Positions 1 to 5,192 of a stretch of 5,192 bases of DNA are shown here, piece by piece. Source of the stretch: an uncultured Collinsella sp. (lineage in GTDB: Bacteria > Actinomycetota > Coriobacteriia > Coriobacteriales > Coriobacteriaceae); NCBI GenBank assembly GCA_900557505.1, contig USTC01000107.1, forward strand, positions 1 through 5,192. The letters run 5' to 3'. The stretch's first letter is position 1; each line of letters starts with the position of its first letter. The notes beneath the pieces are model-generated. The model saw only the letters and a list, made by a program, of their open reading frames with translations. It had not been told where the DNA came from and ran no database searches. The translations under genes were made by a program, and so were the position numbers.

Positions 1-448
1 TAAGCAGCGGCAGGAGACGGTGGACACGCAACAGGCCGCGCATCTTGTTGATGGGCTTGTTTGGCTGCGCAATGCGCGCCCCCACACCCTTGGCGCAGTC
101 CATGGCTGATCCTCCGCCAAAGCCGATAATGGCCCGGCAGTCGTTCTCGCGATACAGCGCCGCCGCTTCCTCCACGTTTGAGACCGTGGGGTTCGCACGC
201 GTTTCGGCATAGACCGTAACGCCAATCCCCTGAGCCGTAAGCGCACGCTCGAGTGGTGCCGTGAGCCCCAAACGTGCAATACCAGGGTCTGTCACGATAA
301 GGACCTTCTGGATCGAGCGCTTTTGAAGCACCGCGGGCACATCCTCGGCATGCTCCAAAATGCGCGGCTCGGTATAGGGCAGGATCGGCAATGCAATGCG
401 AAAAACCGTCTGATATGTTCGGCACCAGGCACGACGGGCTAGATGCAT
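1..448 (-). CDS. Iron-containing alcohol dehydrogenase, N-terminal part (runs off the left edge)
   Basis: This reads as the first 149 residues of a group III (iron-containing) alcohol dehydrogenase, a cytosolic NAD(P)-dependent enzyme interconverting alcohols with aldehydes or ketones. The N-terminal dinucleotide-binding half is present. It has a beta strand KVLIVTDPG at about residues 48-56, an ETRANPTVSNVEEA segment at 82-95, and the family signature GGGSAMDCAK at 111-120, which contacts the cofactor pyrophosphate. The iron-binding Asp/His residues lie in the C-terminal half, outside the window. The ATG at 448 is chosen because AAAGGAG (457-463 on the opposite strand) sits 8 nt upstream and the reading frame is open to the edge. 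The opening Arg/Tyr-rich stretch with LPYTEPRIL resembles a subgroup common in gut Firmicutes and Actinobacteria, from memory of the family. The substrate cannot be inferred. The gene is divergent from the rubrerythrin gene. Confidence 0.93.
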   Translation of the reverse strand, partial: MHLARRAWCRTYQTVFRIALPILPYTEPRILEHAEDVPAVLQKRSIQKVLIVTDPGIARLGLTAPLERALTAQGIGVTVYAETRANPTVSNVEEAAALYRENDCRAIIGFGGGSAMDCAKGVGARIAQPNKPINKMRGLLRVHRLLPLL

Positions 449-466
449 AAAGGAAACTCCTTTATT

Positions 467-482
467 TGTTGATGGGTCAACA
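467..482. promoter_or_regulatory. Perfect inverted repeat just upstream of the alcohol dehydrogenase ribosome-binding site
   Basis: TGTTGA-TGGG-TCAACA is a perfect 6-bp inverted repeat with a 4-bp spacer. It lies 3 bp from the Shine-Dalgarno sequence of the leftward dehydrogenase gene. It could be a small operator or an mRNA hairpin near the ribosome-binding site. A TCAACAT copy recurs at 541-547. It does not match the Rex consensus (TTGTGAANNNNTTCACAA), so no regulator is named. Confidence 0.3.
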
Positions 483-592
483 TTTGCTCGACCGATTGTA
501 CTCAGCGGCGGTCAAAGACGGCCTGCCAATCGTTAATCAATCAACATCTTCATATCTCAAAATTGTTTTATTAAAAATCATTCCTAATAGGC

Positions 593-620
593 TTCACATT
601 TGGTTGCATTTATGGATAAT
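593..620 (+). promoter_or_regulatory. Candidate promoter of the rubrerythrin gene
   Basis: TTCACA at 593-598 and GATAAT at 615-620 are separated by 16 bp, each with one mismatch to the sigma-70-type consensus. The site lies in the AT-rich part of the divergent intergenic region (449-704) and would give a leader of roughly 75-80 nt containing the hairpin at 635-673. No convincing PerR or Fur box was seen nearby. No equally good promoter could be picked for the leftward dehydrogenase gene. Confidence 0.4.
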
Positions 621-634
621 AGAACTCGTCAAGA

Positions 635-673
635 CGCACGTCCGGAGAGGGCCCTTACGGGACCGGACGAGCG
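635..673 (+). other. Stem-loop in the rubrerythrin 5' leader
   Basis: Positions 635-645 (CGCACGTCCGG) pair with 663-673 (CCGGACGAGCG) at 10 of 11 positions. An inner CCC-TTAC-GGG hairpin (652-661) stacks above an AGAGGG bulge. No U-tract follows, so it is not an intrinsic terminator. It begins 15 nt after the candidate -10 and would therefore form near the 5' end of the transcript, where a stabilising role is plausible. That role is inferred. Confidence 0.5.
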
Positions 674-691
674 CACAATCGCCATCGATCG

Positions 692-697
692 AAAGGA
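692..697 (+). promoter_or_regulatory. Ribosome-binding site that fixes the rubrerythrin start
   Basis: AAAGGA lies 7 nt before the ATG at 705. The in-frame start at 600 would put this site and the leader hairpin inside the coding region, so 705 is preferred. CGATC (686-690) and GATCG (696-700) form a short inverted repeat around GAAAG, so the site could sit at a small hairpin. Confidence 0.75.
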
Positions 698-704
698 TCG
701 AATC

Positions 705-1265
705 ATGAAGTTTGTTTGCCCCGTTTGCGGTTATGTGGAAGAGTTCGACGGCGACCAGCTGCCCGAGGATTTTAAGTGCCCCCAGTGCGGCGTTCCCGGT
801 TCTCGTTTCCTGAAGCAGGAGGAGGGCCAGCTCGAGTGGGCCGCCGAGCACGTCGTGGGCGTCGCCAAGATGGAGGGCGTCTCTGAGGATATCGTTGCCG
901 ACCTGCGCGCCAACTTTGAGGGCGAGTGCTCCGAGGTCGGTATGTACCTGGCCATGGCTCGCGTCGCTCATCGCGAGGGTTACCCCGAGATCGGCCTGTA
1001 CTGGGAGAAGGCTGCCCACGAGGAGGCCGAGCACGCCGCTAAGTTCGCCGAGCTCCTGGGCGAGGTCGTGACTGACTCCACCAAGAAGAACCTCGAGATG
1101 CGCGTTGAGGCCGAGAACGGCGCCACTGCCGGCAAGACCGATCTTGCTAAGCGCGCCAAGGCCGCTGGCCTCGATGCCATCCACGACACCGTGCACGAGA
1201 TGGCCCGCGACGAGGCCCGCCACGGCAAGGCTTTCGCCGGCCTGCTCAAGCGCTACTTTGGCTAA
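705..1265 (+). CDS. rbr: Reverse rubrerythrin (rubredoxin domain at the N terminus)
   Basis: This 186-residue cytosolic iron protein belongs to the reverse rubrerythrin group, which in anaerobes such as Clostridium acetobutylicum reduces hydrogen peroxide (and oxygen) with electrons derived from NADH through a redox partner. Residues 1-35 form a rubredoxin-like [Fe(SCys)4] site with CPVCGY (Cys5, Cys8) and CPQCG (Cys25, Cys28). Residues about 60-186 are the ferritin-like four-helix diiron domain. Candidate ligands are Glu74 in GEC, Glu107 and His110 in EEAEH, Glu137 in EAEN, and Glu170 and His173 in DEARH. Classical rubrerythrins carry the rubredoxin domain at the C terminus, so the order here is diagnostic. 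The start is set by the Met before KFVCPVCG and the Shine-Dalgarno 7 nt upstream. Codon choice is strongly biased to GAG, GCC, CTC and AAG, which suggests high expression. The gene appears monocistronic and ends at the terminator at 1300-1329. The redox partner is not in the window. Confidence 0.95.
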   Translation: MKFVCPVCGYVEEFDGDQLPEDFKCPQCGVPGSRFLKQEEGQLEWAAEHVVGVAKMEGVSEDIVADLRANFEGECSEVGMYLAMARVAHREGYPEIGLYWEKAAHEEAEHAAKFAELLGEVVTDSTKKNLEMRVEAENGATAGKTDLAKRAKAAGLDAIHDTVHEMARDEARHGKAFAGLLKRYFG

Positions 1266-1299
1266 GCCAGCCGCCTGAGAGATAACCTCTAGCTCGACG

Positions 1300-1329
1300 A
1301 GGCCCGGACCGCATGGTTCGGGCCTTTTT
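1300..1329 (+). terminator. Intrinsic terminator of the rubrerythrin gene
   Basis: AGGCCCGGACC (1300-1310) pairs with GGTTCGGGCCT (1315-1325) over 11 bp with one G-U pair and a GCAT loop, followed by a TTTTT run. It lies 34 nt after the stop codon, a classic rho-independent arrangement. The interval from here to the repeat at 1395 holds nothing I can support. Confidence 0.93.
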
Positions 1330-1394
1330 GTGTCTCGAGGACTCGTTAACGCCCTGAAATAGGACTGCCTTCGGCATCGGTTTCTCGTCAAAAA

Positions 1395-1517
1395 CTAAGT
1401 GAGTAGACTTTTTGGAACTTGCCGAGCACACCATCCATATTGCTTTATAAAGCCGCAGGTAAATGACTTGTTGCAAAACTGCCTGGTCGCCAAAGTGCCA
1501 AAAGTCTACTCACTTAG
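1395..1517. repeat. Palindromic MITE-like repeat, copy 1
   Basis: A direct copy of the element at 2817-2937. The gap-free shared core is 1399-1513 (115 bp), with 17 differences from copy 2 (about 85% identity), concentrated in the centre. The ends are inverted repeats: CTAAGTGAGTAGACTTTT at the left matches the reverse complement of the right end for 18 bp, and weaker pairing continues inward. The central CTTTATAAAG is itself palindromic. The element is short, encodes no transposase, and looks like a non-autonomous mobile or REP-type element; that class is inferred. Read leftward, the big hairpin is followed by TTAGTTTTTG, so it may also terminate the nuclease-like gene, whose last codons lie inside it. 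No clear target-site duplication was found. Confidence 0.85.
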
Positions 1518-2633
1518 AACCGCAGCCGTCCACGATCGAGCTGTTTTGCGTCTAACGGTCATCTTTCCGTCGATTACTCCCAATTTTGTCCAGTCAACGA
1601 ATAGTTCAGACCGGAGTAATGTCTCAGCCCTTTGCTCATCTGAGCTTTTATCACGATATTCAGCATCGAGCATCCTGCATACGGCCTTAACGACGGCGCG
1701 GAATCTATCCTCATCGGATATCTGTCTGTGTGTCAGGAGAAGTACATCGTAGCCCATGGCCTGAAGGGCTGTCATGCGGTCGGCGTCACGCAAGCCATCC
1801 CCTGCGCGTCCGTGCGAGGCCTTTCCCTGACATTCAATGGCCACCTGTCGCCTGCCGTCCGGCGAAGAAAGAAGTAGGTCGATATATACACGGGACTTTC
1901 CCACAATCGCTCGAGCACTTGTGCTTAGCGTCACTTCGACATTGAGCTCTATGTCGCAAAACCCTTCGCCTCCCAGGGCTCGCGGCAGTGCAAGCAACAA
2001 ATACGCCTCGACCTCAAAAGGCGATGCGGCACCCAATGGAACGAGTTTCGATACCGCCATAAATCTATTGCCGTAACGCATCCCGCAAACATCTGAACAA
2101 AAACGGTCAAGGTCTCTGCCCAAAACCAAAGCGTCTCGACGCCATAAATTTGAAGCGGTGCCGTCCTCGGACGGACAGCGCACCCAACCGAACGTTGTCG
2201 AAATCGTGCCCGAATCAATTGCACGCGTAAGCTCCGCCTCAAGCGCCGCCGGCAGAGCGCACACCGCAAACAAGCCACACATCTCCGCCAATACCAAAAG
2301 AAGCTGAAGATCCGTCAGATGCCGCGACATGATGAATGCCGTCAGCAGAGGAGACGTGATCAAAAATCCATGCTCCGTTTCCAGCACGGATTCCCTGGGG
2401 AGCTCACCAAGAAACAGCCGCTGCCTAATGCTGGCAGGGCAAGTCCGTTTGTTTCTCGTCCGAACCAATGTATACAACGGAAAACCGAGCGCGACCGCAG
2501 CCGTCGGGTTGCGGGCGAGATCATATCGCTGCCGGTCTTCTTCCGGTCGCGGAAGCGGCGGACACAAAGCGCGAACCTGAGGGGGCAAACACCAGTACCT
2601 AAAAGCCGATATGTCACAAAGTAGATCCTTCAT
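1506..2633 (-). CDS. Putative PD-(D/E)XK (DUF559/Vsr-like) nuclease-domain protein with an AbiEi-like N-terminal half
   Basis: A protein of 375 residues from the ATG at 2633. I do not recognise a named gene. Residues below count from that ATG. The C-terminal part resembles the DUF559/Vsr-type restriction-endonuclease fold: PFEVEAYLLLALP (205-217), VYIDLLL with Asp252 (249-255), VAIECQGKASH with Glu267-x-Gln269 (264-274), then DADR (283-286) and GYDVLLLTHRQI (294-305). These are candidate catalytic residues; Gln replaces the usual Lys of E-x-K, as occurs in some relatives. The N-terminal half (SAFRYW..PP; LGFPLYTLV; ITSPLLTAFIMSRHL; LAEMCGLFAV) looks like the regulatory half of AbiEi-like proteins often attached to such domains. 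It has no signal peptide or membrane segment. No Shine-Dalgarno precedes either the ATG or the in-frame GTG at 2639, so the start is uncertain. The stop codon lies inside repeat copy 1. A role in defence or DNA processing is only a guess. Confidence 0.8.
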   Translation of the reverse strand: MKDLLCDISAFRYWCLPPQVRALCPPLPRPEEDRQRYDLARNPTAAVALGFPLYTLVRTRNKRTCPASIRQRLFLGELPRESVLETEHGFLITSPLLTAFIMSRHLTDLQLLLVLAEMCGLFAVCALPAALEAELTRAIDSGTISTTFGWVRCPSEDGTASNLWRRDALVLGRDLDRFCSDVCGMRYGNRFMAVSKLVPLGAASPFEVEAYLLLALPRALGGEGFCDIELNVEVTLSTSARAIVGKSRVYIDLLLSSPDGRRQVAIECQGKASHGRAGDGLRDADRMTALQAMGYDVLLLTHRQISDEDRFRAVVKAVCRMLDAEYRDKSSDEQRAETLLRSELFVDWTKLGVIDGKMTVRRKTARSWTAAVLSE

Positions 2634-2716
2634 AGGCACAGGAAAACACGAATTTCAACCCAGCCTGACTCGCATTGGCGCGAACGCACCAAAAATAGCG
2701 CCGAACGGACCGCTAA

Positions 2717-2782
2717 GTTTTCAACAGCCCTCCCCAACTGGCCAAAAGCTTGCCAAGAACTGGACGAAGCCCTGTTGAAAAC
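2717..2782. repeat. 66-bp palindromic element with 11-bp perfect terminal inverted repeats
   Basis: GTTTTCAACAG (2717-2727) is exactly reverse-complementary to CTGTTGAAAAC (2772-2782). Inside, TGGC (2739-2742) and GCCA (2752-2755) pair around an AAGCTT, giving a nested hairpin. The sequence does not resemble the 115-bp repeat. On the plus strand it is followed by CCCCATTTTTTT, so it might act as a terminator, but the neighbouring genes run the other way. It fills most of the space between the nuclease-like gene's start and repeat copy 2. The rest of 2640-2816 shows no gene. Confidence 0.6.
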
Positions 2783-2816
2783 CCCATTTTTTTCTCATGC
2801 GGAAGCTTTGCGCGGC

Positions 2817-2937
2817 AAGTGAGTAGACTTTTTGGAACATCCCGAGCAGACCGGTCATCCTGCTTTTCAAAACCGCAGGTAGATAGCTTGTTACAAAACT
2901 GCCTGGTCACCAAAGTTCCAAAAGTCTACTCACATAG
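2817..2937. repeat. Palindromic MITE-like repeat, copy 2
   Basis: Same orientation as copy 1, with core 2819-2933 (115 bp). Its ends pair better than those of copy 1: GTGAGTAGACTTTTTGGAAC at the left matches the reverse complement of the right end over 19 positions with one extra T. A second tier (CCGAGCAG with CTGCCTGG) and an apical CCTGC/GCAGG hairpin can form inside. Both copies are preceded by AA and followed by NTAG. The right end overlaps the final codons of the pdxR-like gene. Read leftward, no U-tract follows this copy, so it is a less convincing terminator than copy 1. Confidence 0.85.
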
Positions 2938-4365
2938 GTTGCAGAGTGCTCCCATTAGCTGCAATTCCAAGATATTTAGCACTTTTGGACTCAGATCGTC
3001 ATACTGAACAAGAACTTGACTTGAGTTTTCAGGGACAGATGCGCCATCGGCGCACCAATAACAGTCACTGATATCGACAAACGGAATACCCGAGCGCGTG
3101 AGGGCCTGCGCAAAAGAGCTTCCGCCCGTTCCGCGCTCCGCAACCACGGTGCAGTAAAGGCCCGCGTCCGCATGTTCGATCGAGACCTCCCCCGCCGGAA
3201 ACGCCTTCCGCACAAGCGCCGCCAGGCCATCGCGTGCCTCGCGAGCGCGCACGCGCACGCGGTTCACATGTCGCTCGTAATCACCCGATTCCAGTAAACG
3301 AGCCAAAGCAACCTGGTCAACAGAACTCACCGACGAGGCATAAAAACCAAGGTTGCGCCTAAACCGCTCCATTAGCTCATCGGGCAACACCATGTACGCT
3401 AGACGCAACGCCGATGACAGGCTCTTCGAAAACGTGTTGGTGTAGATAACCGACTGAGCGGCATCGATTGATGCGAGCGCGGGAATCGGCTTGCCGGCAA
3501 GGCGAAACTCACAATCAAAGTCATCCTCGATGAGATACCGGCCTGGTCGCTCGGCGGCCCAGCTGAGCAGTGCGTAGCGACGCGCAATGCTCGTCACAAA
3601 GCCGGTCGGATACTGATGGGACGGCATCAGGTGAAGGACATCGGTCCCGCTTTTCTGCAAAGTGCTCAAGTCCACGCCCTCATCATCCAACGGGATATGT
3701 CGAACTTTGCAGCCCATAGCCTGATAGATGCGCGTCAGGCGCAAATACCCCGGGTCCTCAACGGCATACACCTTGTCCGCGCCAAGCAACTGAACCAACA
3801 TGGTATCGAGCAGCTGGGCGCCCGCACCGATAACGATGTTGTCGGGATCGACATTCATGCCCCTCGTCCCACGCAGATGATGAGCGATAGCGCGTCGTAG
3901 CCGCGCGGTGCCCTGTGCCGGCGCGGTCGAAAAGATTTCGCGTTCGTCTTCGGATGCCAGCGTCGCCCGCAGTGCGCTTTGCCAAAGCCGCGCCGCCTCC
4001 AAAGCGGAAGGAGAGAGCGGGGCGAATTGCTCGGTCCGTCCGTTGACATCATGCGCGTTGGGACCCACAGAAACGGCATCTCGGTCGATACCCTCCGCAG
4101 CCAAAGCCAAAACCGGTGCATCCGGAAGCTCGCAAGCGTAGTAGCCACGCCGCGGCTTTGAACAAATATAGCCCTCGGCAAGTAGCTGGCTATATGCATT
4201 CTCGATGGTAATGACACTGATTCCCAGATGACTGGCAAAGGCGCGCTTAGACGGCAGATGCTCCCCCGCCGCAATACGTCCAGCAACGATATCATCTCGA
4301 ATTTGCTGGTAAACATACTCATAAAGCGATGCCTCGCCGCGTTGTTCCAAATTGTAGTCAAGCAT
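2926..4365 (-). CDS. pdxR: PdxR: MocR/GntR-family PLP-responsive regulator of vitamin B6 synthesis
   Basis: A 479-residue DNA-binding regulator fusing a GntR winged helix-turn-helix to a fold type I aminotransferase-like domain that senses pyridoxal 5'-phosphate. Residues about 14-78 are the DNA-binding part (LYEYVYQQIRDDI, LPSKRAFASHLGIS, YSQLLAEGYI, RRGYY). The effector domain follows a linker of about 80-120 residues and shows MPSHQYPTG (247-255), IEDDFDCEFR with Asp281, the expected partner of the pyridine nitrogen (279-288), and TFSKSLSSALR with Lys314, the expected Schiff-base lysine (311-321). The ATG at 4365 is preferred over an in-frame TTG at 4398 because AGGTGA lies 7 nt upstream. 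Divergence from pdxS supports the PdxR assignment over other MocR types such as GabR. PdxR proteins of other Gram-positives activate pdxST and often repress themselves; the same is inferred here. The C terminus (NLCE-stop) is encoded within repeat copy 2. Confidence 0.93.
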   Translation of the reverse strand: MLDYNLEQRGEASLYEYVYQQIRDDIVAGRIAAGEHLPSKRAFASHLGISVITIENAYSQLLAEGYICSKPRRGYYACELPDAPVLALAAEGIDRDAVSVGPNAHDVNGRTEQFAPLSPSALEAARLWQSALRATLASEDEREIFSTAPAQGTARLRRAIAHHLRGTRGMNVDPDNIVIGAGAQLLDTMLVQLLGADKVYAVEDPGYLRLTRIYQAMGCKVRHIPLDDEGVDLSTLQKSGTDVLHLMPSHQYPTGFVTSIARRYALLSWAAERPGRYLIEDDFDCEFRLAGKPIPALASIDAAQSVIYTNTFSKSLSSALRLAYMVLPDELMERFRRNLGFYASSVSSVDQVALARLLESGDYERHVNRVRVRAREARDGLAALVRKAFPAGEVSIEHADAGLYCTVVAERGTGGSSFAQALTRSGIPFVDISDCYWCADGASVPENSSQVLVQYDDLSPKVLNILELQLMGALCNLCE

Positions 4366-4372
4366 GAGTTTG

Positions 4373-4378
4373 TCACCT
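4373..4378 (-). promoter_or_regulatory. Ribosome-binding site that fixes the pdxR start
   Basis: AGGTGA on the minus strand lies 7 nt before the ATG at 4365 and matches part of the AGGAGGTGA consensus. The TTG at 4398 has no comparable site. The first candidate operator repeat overlaps this site by two bases, which would fit autoregulation of pdxR. Confidence 0.7.
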
Positions 4379-4422
4379 GACCTTATTAAGTCATTCAATC
4401 TGGCATTAGTCTGACCTTGTTA
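4377..4422. promoter_or_regulatory. Candidate PdxR operator: direct repeats between pdxR and pdxS
   Basis: CTGACCTTATTA (4377-4388) and CTGACCTTGTTA (4411-4422) are direct repeats matching at 11 of 12 positions, 34 bp apart start to start. A weaker copy CTGGCATTA (4400-4408) lies 11 bp before the second. Direct repeats are the known binding architecture of MocR/PdxR dimers. The location between the divergent genes, overlapping the likely pdxS -10 region and the pdxR leader, fits dual control. The binding itself is inferred. Confidence 0.5.
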
Positions 4423-4426
4423 TTAT
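4421..4426 (+). promoter_or_regulatory. Candidate -10 element of pdxS
   Basis: TATTAT matches the -10 consensus with one mismatch, but no good -35 lies 16-18 bp upstream (around 4397-4404). A weak -35 next to operator-like repeats is what an activator-dependent promoter would show. The transcript would have a leader of roughly 75-80 nt. Confidence 0.35.
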
Positions 4427-4510
4427 CTAGAAAACTGAGTATTTCGCCATACCCAGCTCCCCGATAGGATGTTCCGTCAAGCAATGCACATGCCAACCAA
4501 GGGAGCAACC

Positions 4511-5192
4511 ATGGCAGAACAGACCAGCAAGGCCAATCGCGTCAAACTCAACCGCGAACTCGCGCAGATGCTCAAGGGCGGCGTCATCATGGACGTCACC
4601 ACGCCCGAGCAGGCGCGCATCGCCGAGGAGGCAGGAGCCTGCGCCGTCATGGCTCTCGAGCGCATCCCGGCCGACATCCGCGCCGCCGGCGGCGTGTCGC
4701 GCATGAGCGACCCCAAGATGATCAAGGGCATCCAGGAGGCCGTCTCCATCCCCGTCATGGCCAAGTGCCGCATCGGTCACATCGTCGAGGCGCAGGTCCT
4801 GCAGGCCATCGAAATCGACTACATCGATGAGTCCGAGGTTCTCTCCCCCGCCGACGATGTCTACCACATCGACAAGACCCAGTTTGACGTCCCGTTTGTC
4901 TGCGGTGCCCGCGACCTGAGCGAGGCGCTGCGCCGTGTTGCCGAGGGCGCCACGATGATTCGCACCAAGGGTGAGCCGGGCACGGGCGACGTAGTCCAGG
5001 CCGTACGCCACATGCGCAAGATCCAAAAGCAGATCCGCGACGTTGTTGCTCTGCGCGATGATGAGCTCTTTGAGGCAGCCAAGCAACTGCAGGTTCCGGT
5101 CGAGCTGGTACGCGAGGTTCATGCCACGGGCAAGCTTCCCGTGGTGAACTTTGCCGCCGGCGGCGTAGCGACCCCCGCCGACGCCGCGCTGA
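4511..5192 (+). CDS. pdxS: PdxS, pyridoxal 5'-phosphate synthase lyase subunit (runs off the right edge)
   Basis: The first 227 residues of PdxS (Pdx1), which condenses ribose 5-phosphate, glyceraldehyde 3-phosphate and ammonia into PLP; the ammonia comes from the glutaminase partner PdxT. It is a cytosolic (beta/alpha)8-barrel that forms dodecamers. Visible signatures are [14 protein letters not shown] with Asp28, [23 protein letters not shown] (46-68), VMAKCRIGH with Lys85, the expected lysine that binds ribose 5-phosphate, and RTKGEPGTG with Lys153, the second catalytic lysine. These correspond to Asp24, Lys81 and Lys149 of Bacillus subtilis PdxS with a constant offset of four. The ATG at 4511 follows AAGGGAG (4499-4505) by 5 nt; an in-frame ATG further upstream would place that site inside the protein. 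About 65 residues are missing from the usual length of about 290. pdxT is expected downstream. The gene is divergent from pdxR and probably activated by it. Confidence 0.97.
   Translation, partial: MAEQTSKANRVKLNRELAQMLKGGVIMDVTTPEQARIAEEAGACAVMALERIPADIRAAGGVSRMSDPKMIKGIQEAVSIPVMAKCRIGHIVEAQVLQAIEIDYIDESEVLSPADDVYHIDKTQFDVPFVCGARDLSEALRRVAEGATMIRTKGEPGTGDVVQAVRHMRKIQKQIRDVVALRDDELFEAAKQLQVPVELVREVHATGKLPVVNFAAGGVATPADAAL

Noticed and set aside
600..704. A 35-residue N-terminal extension of the rubrerythrin starting at 600.
   Set aside because: It covers the leader hairpin and the ribosome-binding site, and the family begins at the rubredoxin motif.
594..1391. Long minus-strand open frame opposite the rubrerythrin gene.
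   Set aside because: It is a shadow produced by strong GC-biased codon use on the other strand and has no recognisable protein family.
1399..1513. An open frame of 38 codons through both repeat copies (VSRLFGT...KPQV...LLQNCLV.KVPKVYS) that looks like a conserved peptide.
   Set aside because: Of the 17 differences between copies only 6 fall at third codon positions, as expected without coding constraint, and most change the amino acid. The minus-strand frames are also open. The similarity comes from DNA-level conservation.
2677..2702. GGCGC...GCGCC inverted repeat upstream of the nuclease-like gene.
   Set aside because: It is only 5 bp with a long loop, common by chance at this GC content, and has no U-tract.
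1395..2937. CRISPR array, because of two similar repeats.
   Set aside because: There are only two units, each over 100 bp and palindromic, separated by a 1.3-kb coding region.
4366..4398. TTG start at 4398 for pdxR.
   Set aside because: It lacks a Shine-Dalgarno, while the ATG at 4365 has AGGTGA at 7 nt and matches the typical family start.
4427..5122. A 231-codon minus-strand open frame opposite pdxS.
   Set aside because: pdxS is unmistakable on the plus strand; the antisense frame is low-complexity Leu/Ala/Asp-rich and starts inside pdxS.

Overview
The window looks like a chromosomal segment from an anaerobic, moderately GC-rich actinobacterium of the Coriobacteriia. A Collinsella-like genome is my best guess, from overall protein character and codon use; this is an inference, not a database result. 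Five protein-coding genes are supported, two of them cut by the window edges. Nothing here looks like a tRNA, an rRNA, a CRISPR array or a transposase gene.

Left part (1-1329): an iron-containing alcohol dehydrogenase gene runs leftward out of the window. It is divergent, across a 256-bp AT-rich intergenic region, from a rightward gene for a reverse rubrerythrin (rubredoxin domain first, ferritin-like diiron domain second), a peroxide-detoxifying protein of anaerobes. The rubrerythrin gene has a structured leader with a hairpin and ends at a clear intrinsic terminator.

Middle part (1395-2937): a leftward gene for a protein with a PD-(D/E)XK/DUF559-like nuclease signature lies between two direct copies of a roughly 120-bp palindromic repeat. 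The copies are 115 bp in their shared core, about 85% identical, and have terminal inverted repeats. The right end of each copy also supplies the last codons and the TAG stop of the leftward gene that runs into it. A second, unrelated palindromic element of 66 bp lies beside the right copy. This repeat architecture is the most unusual part of the window.

Right part (2926-5192): a leftward MocR/GntR-type regulator is divergent from pdxS, the synthase subunit of the DXP-independent pyridoxal 5'-phosphate (PLP) pathway. The pairing identifies the regulator as a PdxR. The shared intergenic region holds direct repeats of the form CTGACCTTRTTA that are candidate PdxR operators. Together these two genes form a vitamin B6 synthesis and sensing unit, and pdxT would be expected just beyond the right edge.
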